Part shown: positions 49,664 to 58,833 of the stretch, in pieces
Layout of the letters: each line of letters begins with the position of its first letter
Numbering within the stretch: the first letter of the stretch is position 1
Source: Pseudomonas gessardii
Lineage (GTDB): Bacteria; Pseudomonadota; Gammaproteobacteria; Pseudomonadales; Pseudomonadaceae
Direction: 5' to 3'
Length of the DNA: 64,000 bases
Assembly: GCF_001983165.1 (NCBI RefSeq)
Contig: NZ_MNPU01000022.1
Location: forward strand, 1-64,000
The notes under the pieces: model-generated
Seen by the model: only the letters and a program-made list of their open reading frames with translations
Databases searched by the model: none
What the model was told of the DNA's origin: nothing
Translations under genes and position numbers: made by a program

Positions 49664-52402
49664 TTACCCCAACAACCCCATCTCCTGCGCCCGCGCGACC
49701 GCCTGGGTACGGCGCTCGACCCCCAGTTTGCTGTTGATATGACTGGCGTGGGTCTTGACGGTGTGCAGCGAGATAAACAGTTGGTTGCTGATCTCCTGGT
49801 TGGAACAGCCCTGGGCGATCAACTGCAATACCGCCAGTTCCCGGGCGCTCAGGGTTTCGCCAGTATGGGTGGTTTCGGCCGGTTCACGCGGGGCAACCGC
49901 CGGCAGCAGGGCCCACAGGCTTTGTCGCAACATGTCATTCGGCGCCTGGCCCAGTTGCTCGCGCAGCCAGTCGGGATAACGTTCCAACAGGCGCTGGAAG
50001 GGTTGCAAGGCGCCGCCGCTGGCCATTTGCAGGGCGCGGGCAAAAACCGGCCGGGCGGACGCTGCCTGGCCGTCGTCCAGTAACAACAGCACGTGCTGGT
50101 TCAGGGCCATCACCGCGATCATCTGCTGGCCTTTGCTTTCGGCTTGCCGCGCCACGCCATCGAGGCGACGCAAGGCGCTGTCGGATTGGCCGCGAATGGC
50201 ATCCAGGGCCGCCTGTTGCAGCTCGATATGTTGCGGCAGGTGTGGATGAAACTCCGGGGCGGCGGCGGCCTGCTCGCCGTTATAGGTCTGCCCCAGGCGC
50301 GCCAGCCAGGCATCGGCCAGGTCGGTACGGCCCTGGGCCAGCCACAGCTCGCATTTGATCAGGGTGATCATGGCCAGGTAGTAGATCGGCGGCACGTCCC
50401 AGATATGCATCAACCGCTCGGCTTCGGCCAGCTCGGCAAAGGCCTTGGGGAAATCGCCACGGCGCCCCTCAAGGTTGGCGATGACACAGTGGCCGATCAA
50501 CACACTGATATCCCGGCAGGCGCGGGCTTCGGCCAGCCCTGTGCGCAGACGCAGCAGGCCGGCTTCCGGCTGGCAACGCATCAGCAGCAGGAAGCCTTCA
50601 TACAACGACAGGCGGGCACGCACCGCATACAGGCGCTGGGACGCCAGGCCCTGCAAGCGTTGCAGGCCCTCGCGCACCTCGTCCAGGGAGCGCAGGATTT
50701 CCCCGCGGGCCTGCAGCACCCGCGCCCGGTCGTAATGGGCCAGGGCCTCGAACAACGGGTTGCCGACGCGTTGCGCCAGTTCCAGGGATTCGCGGTTCAA
50801 GCCCCGCGCACGCCACAGGTCGGCGTCGACGATGGCCAGGTTCGACAAGGTCGACAGGCACATCAAGCGCTGGCCGTAACGCTTGTGCGGCAGGCTTTCC
50901 AGGGCTTCTGTGCAATACAGCTGGGTCAGCTCGCGATTGCCGCGCCCCCGGGCGATGATGCCGCTGAGGGCCAGCCACTGGGCCAGCATCGACTTCTGCG
51001 CCGTGGCCGACGGTGCCGGCAGGAAGCGGCTGAGATGGCTGGACAACTCTTGCGCCGCATCCAGTTGGCAGGCCAGCCCCAGCGCCCAGCTATAGAGCAC
51101 GATCAAGCGCGGCGTGCTGATCAACAGGCTGTCGGGCAAGTCCATCTTCCAGCGCAGGAGCATGCCGACGTTCTGCTCGGCCAGCAGCTGTTCTTCAGAC
51201 AGGTTCTGCACCAGGTTCGCCGCCACATCCAGGTGCCCCGCGCGCAGGGCCTGCTCCACGGCTTCATCGAGCAAGCCCTGGGCATTGAACCAGCGACAGG
51301 CGCGCAAATGCAGGCTGGCGGCCGGCAATATCGCATTCGGTGAGCGGCGGGTGCGCAGCAAGTCGGAAAACAGGTGGTGATAGCGATACCAATGGCCCTG
51401 CTCGTCCAACGGCACCAGGAATACCTGGTGGGCTTGCAGGTAACGCAGGATTTCCGCGCTGTCATGGGCCTCGCGCACCGCATCGCACAGCTCGCTGCAA
51501 AAGCGCTCCTGGGAGGCGGTGTCGTAGAGGAACCCCTGGACTTCCGGCGGCAGGCAATCGATCACCTCTTCCAGCAGATAGTCACGGATCAACCCTTCCC
51601 CGCCATGCAGGCCCTGGGGCAGGTCGGCCTCGCTGCCGGCTTCAGAGGCAGCCAGCAACCAGAAGCGCAAGCCGGCCACCCAACCTTCGCTACGGCGAAT
51701 CAGGTTATCCAAGGCCTCACCGCGCAGCGAGCTGCTATGGCGGTCGAGCAAGGCCAGGGATTCGTCGTTGGTCAGGCGCAGGTCCTGTTCATGCAACTCC
51801 AGCAAATGCCGGGACAAACGCAAGCGCGCCAAATGCCAGTCGGGGCGCTGGCGGCTGGTGACCAGCACCAACAGGCCATCGGGTAAATGGTTGAGGAAAA
51901 ACTGCAGGCAACGATCCAGCACCGGGCCCTGGGCCAGGTGGTAGTCATCCAGTACCAACAATAACGGGGTGCGTGTGGACAGGTGGACGGTCAATTCGTC
52001 GAGCAAGCCATCGAGCCATTCTTCAAAGGCAAACGGTTGATGGCGCTGGCGCATTTTCAACAAACCCAGGGCTTGGGCACCGACCTGCGGGAAATACTGC
52101 TGTAAACCTTCCAGCAGGCGCTCAAGGAAGCGCCCCGGATCACTGTCCCGCGAACTGAGGCCCAGCCACAGGCTTTGCCAGTGAGCCGGCAAGCTTTGGC
52201 AGAACTCCACCGCCAACGAACTCTTGCCAAACCCGGCCGGGGCGCTGACCAGCAATAGACGCCCGTCCAGGCCCGCGCTCAAGCGCTCGCACAAACGCGG
52301 GCGCAGCACATAGCCATCGGGCAGCGGGGGTCGGTAGAAGCGCCCTTCCAGCGTGGGGATTACCGCACTGGCAGGCCCTTGGATTGGGGACAGATCAGTC
52401 AT
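49664..52402 (-). CDS. MalT-like LuxR-family ATP-dependent transcriptional regulator
   Basis: 912 aa from the ATG at 52402 (MTDLSPIQGPAS); an upstream ATG at 52435 is an alternative. A STAND-type NTPase domain has Walker A SAPAGFGKSSLAVEF near residue 55 and a Walker B-like LLLVLDDYH. A long helical repeat region (about 370-820) follows, then a C-terminal LuxR helix-turn-helix (LSARELAVLQLIAQGCSNQE and TVKTHASHINSKLGVERR). Such regulators sense a small inducer. Downstream position in the DUF1329/DUF1302/AlkK block suggests it controls those genes. Confidence 0.9.
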   Translation of the reverse strand: MTDLSPIQGPASAVIPTLEGRFYRPPLPDGYVLRPRLCERLSAGLDGRLLLVSAPAGFGKSSLAVEFCQSLPAHWQSLWLGLSSRDSDPGRFLERLLEGLQQYFPQVGAQALGLLKMRQRHQPFAFEEWLDGLLDELTVHLSTRTPLLLVLDDYHLAQGPVLDRCLQFFLNHLPDGLLVLVTSRQRPDWHLARLRLSRHLLELHEQDLRLTNDESLALLDRHSSSLRGEALDNLIRRSEGWVAGLRFWLLAASEAGSEADLPQGLHGGEGLIRDYLLEEVIDCLPPEVQGFLYDTASQERFCSELCDAVREAHDSAEILRYLQAHQVFLVPLDEQGHWYRYHHLFSDLLRTRRSPNAILPAASLHLRACRWFNAQGLLDEAVEQALRAGHLDVAANLVQNLSEEQLLAEQNVGMLLRWKMDLPDSLLISTPRLIVLYSWALGLACQLDAAQELSSHLSRFLPAPSATAQKSMLAQWLALSGIIARGRGNRELTQLYCTEALESLPHKRYGQRLMCLSTLSNLAIVDADLWRARGLNRESLELAQRVGNPLFEALAHYDRARVLQARGEILRSLDEVREGLQRLQGLASQRLYAVRARLSLYEGFLLLMRCQPEAGLLRLRTGLAEARACRDISVLIGHCVIANLEGRRGDFPKAFAELAEAERLMHIWDVPPIYYLAMITLIKCELWLAQGRTDLADAWLARLGQTYNGEQAAAAPEFHPHLPQHIELQQAALDAIRGQSDSALRRLDGVARQAESKGQQMIAVMALNQHVLLLLDDGQAASARPVFARALQMASGGALQPFQRLLERYPDWLREQLGQAPNDMLRQSLWALLPAVAPREPAETTHTGETLSARELAVLQLIAQGCSNQEISNQLFISLHTVKTHASHINSKLGVERRTQAVARAQEMGLLG

Positions 52403-52551
52403 CGCCGGGCTCTTGTAATAGGCTGTGGTCGGCATTGCAGATGTCCGCAGACTAGCGTTAAAAGCTGCCGCTTTGTAGATCTTTGCAACATTTGTCTGAA
52501 AAAGACTACAACAAGAAATAACCAACTATTTTCCGACTGCCCCAAAACAAA

Positions 52552-52640
52552 TGTGGGAGCGGGCTTGCTCGCGATGGCGGTGTTTCAGTCTGAGTTGCAT
52601 TAACTGACCCACAGCCATCGCGGGCAAGCCCGCTCCCACA
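52552..52640. repeat. REPIN (paired inverted REP elements)
   Basis: Two inverted copies of TGTGGGAGCGGGCTTGC with following CGATGGC arms enclose about 35 bases; total 89 bp. It matches in length the REPIN at 61681-61769, which is in the opposite orientation (shared inner TTAACTGACCCAC). Lies between the LuxR and DUF1329 genes. Confidence 0.88.
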
Positions 52641-52676
52641 CAAGCCCTCTCCAAGCCCGGACTTGCTTACCGCCAG

Positions 52677-54041
52677 TTAGCGAACACCATCCTGACGCAG
52701 GGCCGCCGGGGTGAAGTCGTTGGTGGTGGCGGTGAAGCCGAAGTCATAGGCTTGCTTCTCTTCGTTCTTCATGCCCAGGGCCAGGTAGCGGCCGGACTGC
52801 AGGTCGTAGAGGGTTTCGAGGGCGTACCACGGCACTTGCTTGTCGTAGTAGTTCTCGCCATGGGCTTCGGCCACGCGCCACAGTTGGCCACGACCGTCGT
52901 AATGGTCGATCACGGCGGCCTGCCAGGTGTCTTCGTCGATGTAGAAGTCACGCTTGGCGTAGATATGGCGCTGGCCTTCCTTCAAGGTCGCGACCACATG
53001 CCACACGCGGCGCAGTTCATAGCGCGCCAGGTCCTGGTTGATGTGGCCGGCCTTGATGATATCGGCGTACTTGAGCTTCGGATCGTCGAGCTTGTAGCTG
53101 TTGGAGGCGATGTAGATTTCCTTCTTGCCTTCCAGCTTCCAGTCGTAGCGATCCGGGGCGCCGTTGTACATGTCGAGGTTGTCGGAAGTGCGCAGGCCAT
53201 CGGCGGCAGTACCCGGCCCGTCGTAGGACACTTGCGGCGCACGGCGCACACGGCGCTGGCCGGCGTTATAGACCCACGCGGCGCGTGGTTCCTTCACCTG
53301 GTCGAGGGTTTCGTGTACCAGCAACACACCACCGGCCAGGCGCGCCGGGGCCGTCACCTTCTGCTTGAAGTAGAACAGGATGTTACCCGGGTTTTTCGGG
53401 TCGTAGTCCTTCATCTTGTCGCGGAACACGAACTGGTCCTGGAAGTACACCAGGCTGTACGAACCGTTGGCCTGCGGCGTGGCCTGGGTCACCAGGCGCG
53501 TCACGCTGCCGCCGCGATAGCGGGTGATGTGGTTCCAGATCACCTCGACCCCGCTTTTCGGGATCGGGAACGGAATCGCGGTCTCGAAGTTTTCCAGGCC
53601 GTTACCACCGCCTACCAGGTTGGTGCTGGTGGCGTTCTTCTTGATGGAGGCGAACACTTCTGCCGGCACGGTGGCGCCGCGATGGGTGGCGTACACCGGC
53701 ATCTTGAAGGTTTCGGGGTAGCGCTTGAACATCGCGTACTGCCCCGGTGCCAGCTTGTCTTTGTACTGCTCGACGTTCTGCGCGGTGATGGTGAACTGCG
53801 GTTGCTCGCTGGCATACGGGTTGGCCAGGAAGCCCTTGGCGTCCACGGCGCCGGCGTTGGTGGGCATCGCCTTCCAGGCCGGGATGGTGCCGGCGGCGTT
53901 GCCGGCCATTTCCGCGCCCATCGGGGTCAACGTGGTGCCCAGCTTGGCGGCTTCATCCGCCGAGACGGCCGCCATGACGCTGCTGGCCATGATCGACAGT
54001 CCCAGCACACCCACGTGCAACAGACTTTTGGTTATTTTCAT
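52677..54041 (-). CDS. DUF1329 exported protein (LolA-like fold predicted)
   Basis: 454 aa with a signal peptide (residues 1-24, cleavage after VMA). DUF1329 hallmarks include IPAWKAMPTNAG near the start and RRVWHVVATLKEGQRHIYAKRDFYIDEDTW in the C-terminal half. The family is predicted to resemble lipoprotein-sorting factors and is nearly always encoded next to DUF1302 proteins. A 42-base gap follows DUF1302. Likely periplasmic partner in lipid or hydrophobic substrate transfer; not demonstrated here. Confidence 0.88.
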   Translation of the reverse strand: MKITKSLLHVGVLGLSIMASSVMAAVSADEAAKLGTTLTPMGAEMAGNAAGTIPAWKAMPTNAGAVDAKGFLANPYASEQPQFTITAQNVEQYKDKLAPGQYAMFKRYPETFKMPVYATHRGATVPAEVFASIKKNATSTNLVGGGNGLENFETAIPFPIPKSGVEVIWNHITRYRGGSVTRLVTQATPQANGSYSLVYFQDQFVFRDKMKDYDPKNPGNILFYFKQKVTAPARLAGGVLLVHETLDQVKEPRAAWVYNAGQRRVRRAPQVSYDGPGTAADGLRTSDNLDMYNGAPDRYDWKLEGKKEIYIASNSYKLDDPKLKYADIIKAGHINQDLARYELRRVWHVVATLKEGQRHIYAKRDFYIDEDTWQAAVIDHYDGRGQLWRVAEAHGENYYDKQVPWYALETLYDLQSGRYLALGMKNEEKQAYDFGFTATTNDFTPAALRQDGVR

Positions 54042-54083
54042 GTTCTGGTCTTCCTGAAAATACTGACTGCTTAAAGAGTGTGC

Positions 54084-55955
54084 TTAGAAGTTCACGCCGG
54101 CGCTCAAGGCGACGAAATCGCGGTCATCCACCGTGCTGAAGTCGCCACCAAAGAAGTTGGTGTAGTTCAGGCTGACGGTATAGGTGTTCTGGTATTCAGC
54201 ATCCACCCCCAGGCTGACGGCCTTGCGGCCCTCTTCAAAGTTGCCGCCAGGGCCTGGCGAGTAACCTTTGACGTCATGGGACCAGGCCACGCTTGGCTTG
54301 AGGTTGACGCCAGCGAAGACGTCCGGGTATTCCCAGATGGCACGGGCGCGGTAACCCCAGGAAGTGGCGGTGGTATAGCCGTCCTGGTTGCAGTTGGTGT
54401 TCAAGCCGGCAGTGCTGCCGCCCAGCCCGGCACCTGCGGATGTCGAAGCATTCAGACGGTTACAGAAACCGCCGGGCAAGCTGCCTGGACCAAACACCGG
54501 GTCACGCCCATAACGCGCCTCGGACTTACTCTCCAGCCCACCGACATGCGTCACACCGATCTCACCCACGGTCGTCAGGCGGCTTGCCCCCATGACCTGG
54601 TCGAAGAAGTGCGTAAAGGTCGTTTGGAACTGGCTGACTTCCTTGCGGCGATAGCCATGCAAGTCCTGGCCAGGCTGCCCCTTGAGTACCGAGGCATTGT
54701 TATACCCATTAACCCCAGTCACCCCGGCAAACAGGATATCCGTGGTGTTGAGTTGTACCGGCGCATTCGGACGGTAGCTCAACTCACCACTCCACGCCGT
54801 ACCCGTAGGCAAGGTGGTGGAGAAACTCAAACCGTAGAGGCGGATGTCTTCCGGGTATTCAACAAAATAGTTGGAGTTACCCGCGACGATAACCGGCGCC
54901 AGGCCGGCCAACGGGGCTGGCAGGTTATTGGCAATGTTGAACACACGCTGGGAGGCGCCCTGGCCACTGAAAATCGGCGCACGGCTGTGATAGTTCATGA
55001 AGTACGCGCCGAACTCGGTATCCAGCGGTTCAAAGTTGTAGTGGAACGCAAAACCGAACTGCCCACTGTCACGTGCATCGCGGTCAGGTCCACGGGCGAC
55101 CTTCACACCCTCTTCGTTCATGTCGACCCCTTGGGACGTCAGGAACGGGATGGCTGTTGCCGGAAATTGCGAACGCTTGTTCAGCACCCGCAGGTTGTCG
55201 CTGCAACCATCGGAAATAACATCCGGCTGCGAGAAGAAAGTCCCACAGTTATCGGTAACCGTCTGGTCCCACTCCAACTGATAGAAGGCTTCTGCCGACA
55301 GGTTGTCAGTCAACGATTGGGACACGTAGAACATATTGACCGGGATCAGGCCTTCCTTGATCTCGGCCCCCGGACGACGGAACGCCGACACGTCGATCGG
55401 GTTGACCGAGTTGATGCCGCCACCGATGAAGGTACTTTCACCCCAGCTCACGACCTGCTTACCAAAGCGCACCGAACCCGGCGCATCGGCAATGGAGTAG
55501 TTGTGGTAGACGAACGCATCGAGAATCTGCCCGCCCGAGGACTTGGCGCCTTCTTTGCGGTTGTTGTCGCTGATGTCCTTGAACTCGCGGCTTTCGTCCT
55601 TGAGTTCAAAGTCGTACCAGTATTTGCCACGTACGAATACGCCGGTATCGCCGTACTTCAGTTCCAGGTCATGGATGCCCTTGAAGATCTTCGAGAACGT
55701 CTCCCCACGCTTGAAGTTCAAGTGACCGTCATCGGAGGTCTGCGACAGCCCCCTGCCGCCGTTGTTGGCGCCGATCAGGTCCTTGTTGGGCTTGGACGTG
55801 CCCCAACTGGCCCCCACCGACAGGGACGAGTCGAAGCTGCCTTCGATTTCACCGATGTTGAAACTGACGCCGAATGCGGGCCCGGCGAGGGTCGAGGCAA
55901 GACTGACCGCCAGGGGTAATCTCGCCCGGCGCCAGAACTGGTTTACTGAGGTCAT
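54084..55955 (-). CDS. DUF1302 outer-membrane beta-barrel protein
   Basis: 623 aa with a signal peptide (about residues 1-29). It begins VSFNIGEIEGSFDSSLSVGASW and ends in alternating beta strands with the terminal aromatic FVALSAGVNF, an outer-membrane barrel ending. DUF1302 members are FadL-like in size and usually paired with DUF1329. AlkK upstream suggests fatty-acid or ester uptake or export. Confidence 0.88.
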   Translation of the reverse strand: MTSVNQFWRRARLPLAVSLASTLAGPAFGVSFNIGEIEGSFDSSLSVGASWGTSKPNKDLIGANNGGRGLSQTSDDGHLNFKRGETFSKIFKGIHDLELKYGDTGVFVRGKYWYDFELKDESREFKDISDNNRKEGAKSSGGQILDAFVYHNYSIADAPGSVRFGKQVVSWGESTFIGGGINSVNPIDVSAFRRPGAEIKEGLIPVNMFYVSQSLTDNLSAEAFYQLEWDQTVTDNCGTFFSQPDVISDGCSDNLRVLNKRSQFPATAIPFLTSQGVDMNEEGVKVARGPDRDARDSGQFGFAFHYNFEPLDTEFGAYFMNYHSRAPIFSGQGASQRVFNIANNLPAPLAGLAPVIVAGNSNYFVEYPEDIRLYGLSFSTTLPTGTAWSGELSYRPNAPVQLNTTDILFAGVTGVNGYNNASVLKGQPGQDLHGYRRKEVSQFQTTFTHFFDQVMGASRLTTVGEIGVTHVGGLESKSEARYGRDPVFGPGSLPGGFCNRLNASTSAGAGLGGSTAGLNTNCNQDGYTTATSWGYRARAIWEYPDVFAGVNLKPSVAWSHDVKGYSPGPGGNFEEGRKAVSLGVDAEYQNTYTVSLNYTNFFGGDFSTVDDRDFVALSAGVNF

Positions 55956-56141
55956 CGACGCTACTCCATGTGCATTTTATTGTTATGGCAGTGAGCCTTT
56001 TCAAACACGCTTGTAACAGCCGGAATACAACGATTCCAATGCCAGACAGCTGCCGGACCACCCAGGCCCGCAGCGCCGCATCCTTGAAAAACGCTGGGAG
56101 GGACTATAGCCAGCGGGGGGTATCGCTTGATCCCTCTAAAG

Positions 56142-56157
56142 TGTGATTTGCATCACC
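56142..56157 (-). promoter_or_regulatory. CRP/Vfr-like site upstream of DUF1302
   Basis: TGTGA-TTTGCA-TCACC matches the consensus TGTGA-N6-TCACA at nine of ten arm positions. Its centre is about 54 bases before the start site implied by TATAGT at 56103-56108 (minus). Confidence 0.4.
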
Positions 56158-56260
56158 AACCCGTCTGCAACAGCCCTTTCGCCATGTCAGCGAGGGCTGA
56201 CGCGAAAGAGGATGGCTGAAATTCACCAAATGACAAGGCGAAGGCTTGTAATAGAGCATT

Positions 56261-56282
56261 GCCGTGCCCGGACGGGCACGGC
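56261..56282 (-). terminator. Palindrome after alkK, possible terminator
   Basis: GCCGTGCCC and GGGCACGGC pair perfectly around GGAC, nine bases after the alkK stop. No T run follows on the minus strand, so termination is uncertain. Confidence 0.4.
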
Positions 56283-56290
56283 ACGAGGGG

Positions 56291-57973
56291 TCAGAGCGTG
56301 GAGAGGAAGGTGCTGTTATTGGCCTGCCATTCGATGATGTCGATACGGATACGTTTCTTGTCCAGCTTGCCGACGCTGGTCTTGGGAATTTCCGTAACAA
56401 TGGCAATCTGACTTGGAATCGCCCACTTGCTCAAGTGGCCCTGCTCGACATACGGCTTGAGGTGTTCCTTGAGTTCGCGGGCGCCAATCCCGTGGCCTTC
56501 ACGGACCACCAACAGCGCAAACGGGCGCTCGCCCCACTGCGGGTCGGCAATCCCGACCACCGCTACTTCGCGTACCGCCGGGTGACGGCTGACCAGGTCT
56601 TCGAGGGCCAGGGACGAAACCCACTCACCGCCGGTCTTGATCACGTCCTTGATACGGTCGCGAATATCGATCACGCCGAAGGCATCGAGGGTGGCCACGT
56701 CGCCGGTGTGCATCCAGCCGCCTTCCCAGAGCTCGGCGCCCTTTTGCGGTTCCTTGAAATAACCTTCGCTGAGCCACGGCGCACGCAGCACCAACTCGCC
56801 CTGGGACTCGCCATCGGCCGGGAGGAAATTGCCTTCACCGTCGACGATCGCAGCCTCCACCAACGGCCCGGGCACACCGGCCTTGATCCGATAGGTGGTG
56901 CGCTCGTCTTCGCTGCCGGCCATCAGTTCGTCATTGAGGTGGGCACAGGACACCAACGGGCCGGTCTCGGACATGCCGTAGGCCGCCGTCAGCTGGATAC
57001 CACGGGCCTTGGCCGCCTCATACAGCGAGCGGTTGAGGGCGCTGCCGCCGATGACGATCTTCCAGCCGGCAAAATCCACGCCCTGGGCGGCCTTGGCATT
57101 GAGCAGCATCTGCAGGATGGTCGGCACGCAGTGGGAGAACGTGACCTTCTCCTTGCGCCATAGCTCCACCAGGTATTCCGGGTCGTAGCGCCCGGGGTAG
57201 ACCTGCTTCAGGCCCAGCATGGTCGCCACATACGGCAGGCCCCAGGCGTGCACGTGGAACATCGGCGTGATGGGCATGTACACATCGTTGGTGCCCAGCA
57301 GGCGCACGCTGTCGACGCTGCCCATGATGGTCGCCACGCCGATGGTGTGCAGCACCAGTTGGCGGTGGGTGAAATACACCCCCTTGGGGTTACCGGTGGT
57401 GCCAGTGGTGTAGAAGGTGGTGGCCACCGAATGCTCGTCGAAATCCTCGAAGGTGTACTGCGTACTGGCGGCCGCCAGCAGGGTTTCGTACTCGCCTACC
57501 AGGTTGGGCAGGTCGGCGGTTTTTTCTGCGCCATCGGTCAACAGCAGGGTCTTGTCGACGGTGGTCAACTGCCCGGCAATCGCTTGGTACAGGCCGACGA
57601 ACTCGCTGTTGACCAGCACAAAGCGGTCCTCGGCGTGGTTCATCGTGTAGAGGATCTGCTCTGGCGACAGGCGCACGTTGATGGTGTGGATCACCGCGCC
57701 AATCATCGGGATGGCGAACATGCATTCCAGGTAACGGTGGCTGTCCCAGTCCATCACAGCTACGGTATCACCGGCCTTGACCCCGGCGGCGGTCAACACA
57801 TTGGCCAGGCGGGCGACGCGCTCGATCAGGGTGGGGTAGGTGTAGCGCAGTTGGTCGCGGTAGATGATTTCCCGGGTTTTTTCATAGCGCACGCCCGACA
57901 TCAACAGGCGTTTGATCAACAGTGGGTATTGGTAGGCGCCTTCGGCGGGCGGGATAACACGAGTCTGCAACAT
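56291..57973 (-). CDS. alkK: Medium-chain fatty acid--CoA ligase AlkK
   Basis: 560 aa. ANL-superfamily adenylating enzyme: the AMP-binding loop FYTTGTTGNPKGVYFTHRQ (about residue 190), AYGMSETGPLVS, HTGDVATLDAFG and C-terminal TSVGKLDKKRIR with catalytic Lys are all present. It activates medium-chain acids for beta-oxidation or export. The same block (LuxR regulator, DUF1329, DUF1302, ligase) is, as I recall, conserved in other pseudomonads. Confidence 0.92.
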   Translation of the reverse strand: MLQTRVIPPAEGAYQYPLLIKRLLMSGVRYEKTREIIYRDQLRYTYPTLIERVARLANVLTAAGVKAGDTVAVMDWDSHRYLECMFAIPMIGAVIHTINVRLSPEQILYTMNHAEDRFVLVNSEFVGLYQAIAGQLTTVDKTLLLTDGAEKTADLPNLVGEYETLLAAASTQYTFEDFDEHSVATTFYTTGTTGNPKGVYFTHRQLVLHTIGVATIMGSVDSVRLLGTNDVYMPITPMFHVHAWGLPYVATMLGLKQVYPGRYDPEYLVELWRKEKVTFSHCVPTILQMLLNAKAAQGVDFAGWKIVIGGSALNRSLYEAAKARGIQLTAAYGMSETGPLVSCAHLNDELMAGSEDERTTYRIKAGVPGPLVEAAIVDGEGNFLPADGESQGELVLRAPWLSEGYFKEPQKGAELWEGGWMHTGDVATLDAFGVIDIRDRIKDVIKTGGEWVSSLALEDLVSRHPAVREVAVVGIADPQWGERPFALLVVREGHGIGARELKEHLKPYVEQGHLSKWAIPSQIAIVTEIPKTSVGKLDKKRIRIDIIEWQANNSTFLSTL

Positions 57974-58011
57974 ACGAATCCCTTTTTATGACTGCACGGT
58001 CTTGGCTAAAG

Positions 58012-58068
58012 GATTTGCACTGTAGAGACCTTGCACGCCGGCCAAATCAGCCGAAGGAATGATTTGCA
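58012..58068 (-). promoter_or_regulatory. Two copies of TGCAAATC upstream of alkK
   Basis: The minus strand carries TGCAAATC at 58068-58061 and 58019-58012, 49 bases apart and in the same orientation. A third copy lies before DUF1302 (56152-56145). They are candidate sites for the LuxR-type regulator; no such box is established. Confidence 0.35.
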
Positions 58069-58072
58069 GGGC

Positions 58073-58107
58073 TGAATGAATGCTAGCTTTGCGCCAGCAT
58101 TCATTCA
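58073..58107. repeat. Perfect 12-bp inverted repeat between lysE and alkK
   Basis: TGAATGAATGCT (58073-58084), 11 bases, AGCATTCATTCA (58096-58107). There is no T run, and it lies 13 bases after the LysE-family stop and 100 bases before the alkK start. It could be an operator or a weak terminator. Confidence 0.55.
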
Positions 58108-58119
58108 CGGATAACGCGA

Positions 58120-58749
58120 TCAGCGCTCGGTAAACGCTACTTTCACACCGATGGCAATCAGCACCACCCCCATGCTCCGATCAAACCAGTGGCCCATGCG
58201 CGCAAAACCTGCGCGCACGCGCTGTTGGCTGAACAACATGGCCACCATGCAGAACCACAGGGCGGTGGCCACGGCCAGGTACAGGCCATAACCGGCCTGG
58301 ATCGCCAGCGGCGTGTGGGGGTTGATCACCACGGTGAACAGCGACAGGAAAAACAGCGTGGCCTTGGGGTTCAGGCCATTGGTCACAAAACCCGAGGTAA
58401 AGGCGCCGCGGGCACTGCGCTCGCCCACTTCGCGGTGCAGCTCTTCTTCGCCGGCAGGCTTGGCCGGCTGCGCGCGCAGGGCCTTGAAGCCGATGTACAA
58501 CAGGTAGGCCGCCGCCGCCCATTTCAAGGCGTTGAACAGCACGATGGACTGGGACACGATCAAGCCGATACCGAGCAACGAGTAGCCAACATGAAGGAAA
58601 ATCGCCGAACCGACGCCCAACGCCGTCCAGGTGCCGGCACGCCGGCCATGGGTCACGCTCTCGCGCACCACCACGGCAAAGTCCGGCCCGGGGCTGGCCA
58701 CGGCCAACAGGTGAATCAACGCCACGGTCAAAAACTCGGTGATGTACAT
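58120..58749 (-). CDS. LysE/RhtB-family exporter
   Basis: 209 aa from ATG 58749 (MYITEFLTVALIHLL), GGAG seven bases upstream. Five to six hydrophobic helices and the N-terminal ASPGPDFAVVVRESVTHGRR motif typify LysE/RhtB amino-acid exporters. Substrate unknown. It is separated from alkK by an inverted repeat, so shared transcription is unclear. Confidence 0.9.
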   Translation of the reverse strand: MYITEFLTVALIHLLAVASPGPDFAVVVRESVTHGRRAGTWTALGVGSAIFLHVGYSLLGIGLIVSQSIVLFNALKWAAAAYLLYIGFKALRAQPAKPAGEEELHREVGERSARGAFTSGFVTNGLNPKATLFFLSLFTVVINPHTPLAIQAGYGLYLAVATALWFCMVAMLFSQQRVRAGFARMGHWFDRSMGVVLIAIGVKVAFTER

Positions 58750-58833
58750 GCACACTCCAAGAAGTAACTGATTATTTCATCTGGTAGGCTCGGCAGATTA
58801 CGCTTTTGAACCCTGTCACAAAAGGTACAGTTG

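Larger units (their letters stand above)
55956..56290. other. Regulatory intergenic region between alkK and the DUF1302 gene
   Basis: 335 bases without a gene. It holds a -10-like TATAGT on the minus strand (56108-56103) lacking a good -35; a CRP/Vfr-like dyad (56142-56157) that contains the octamer GATTTGCA; a bulged hairpin CTTTCGC-cat-GTCAGC-GAGG-GCTGAC-GCGAAAG (56176-56208); and a perfect palindrome GCCGTGCCC-GGAC-GGGCACGGC (56261-56282) that may end alkK transcription. Confidence 0.6.
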
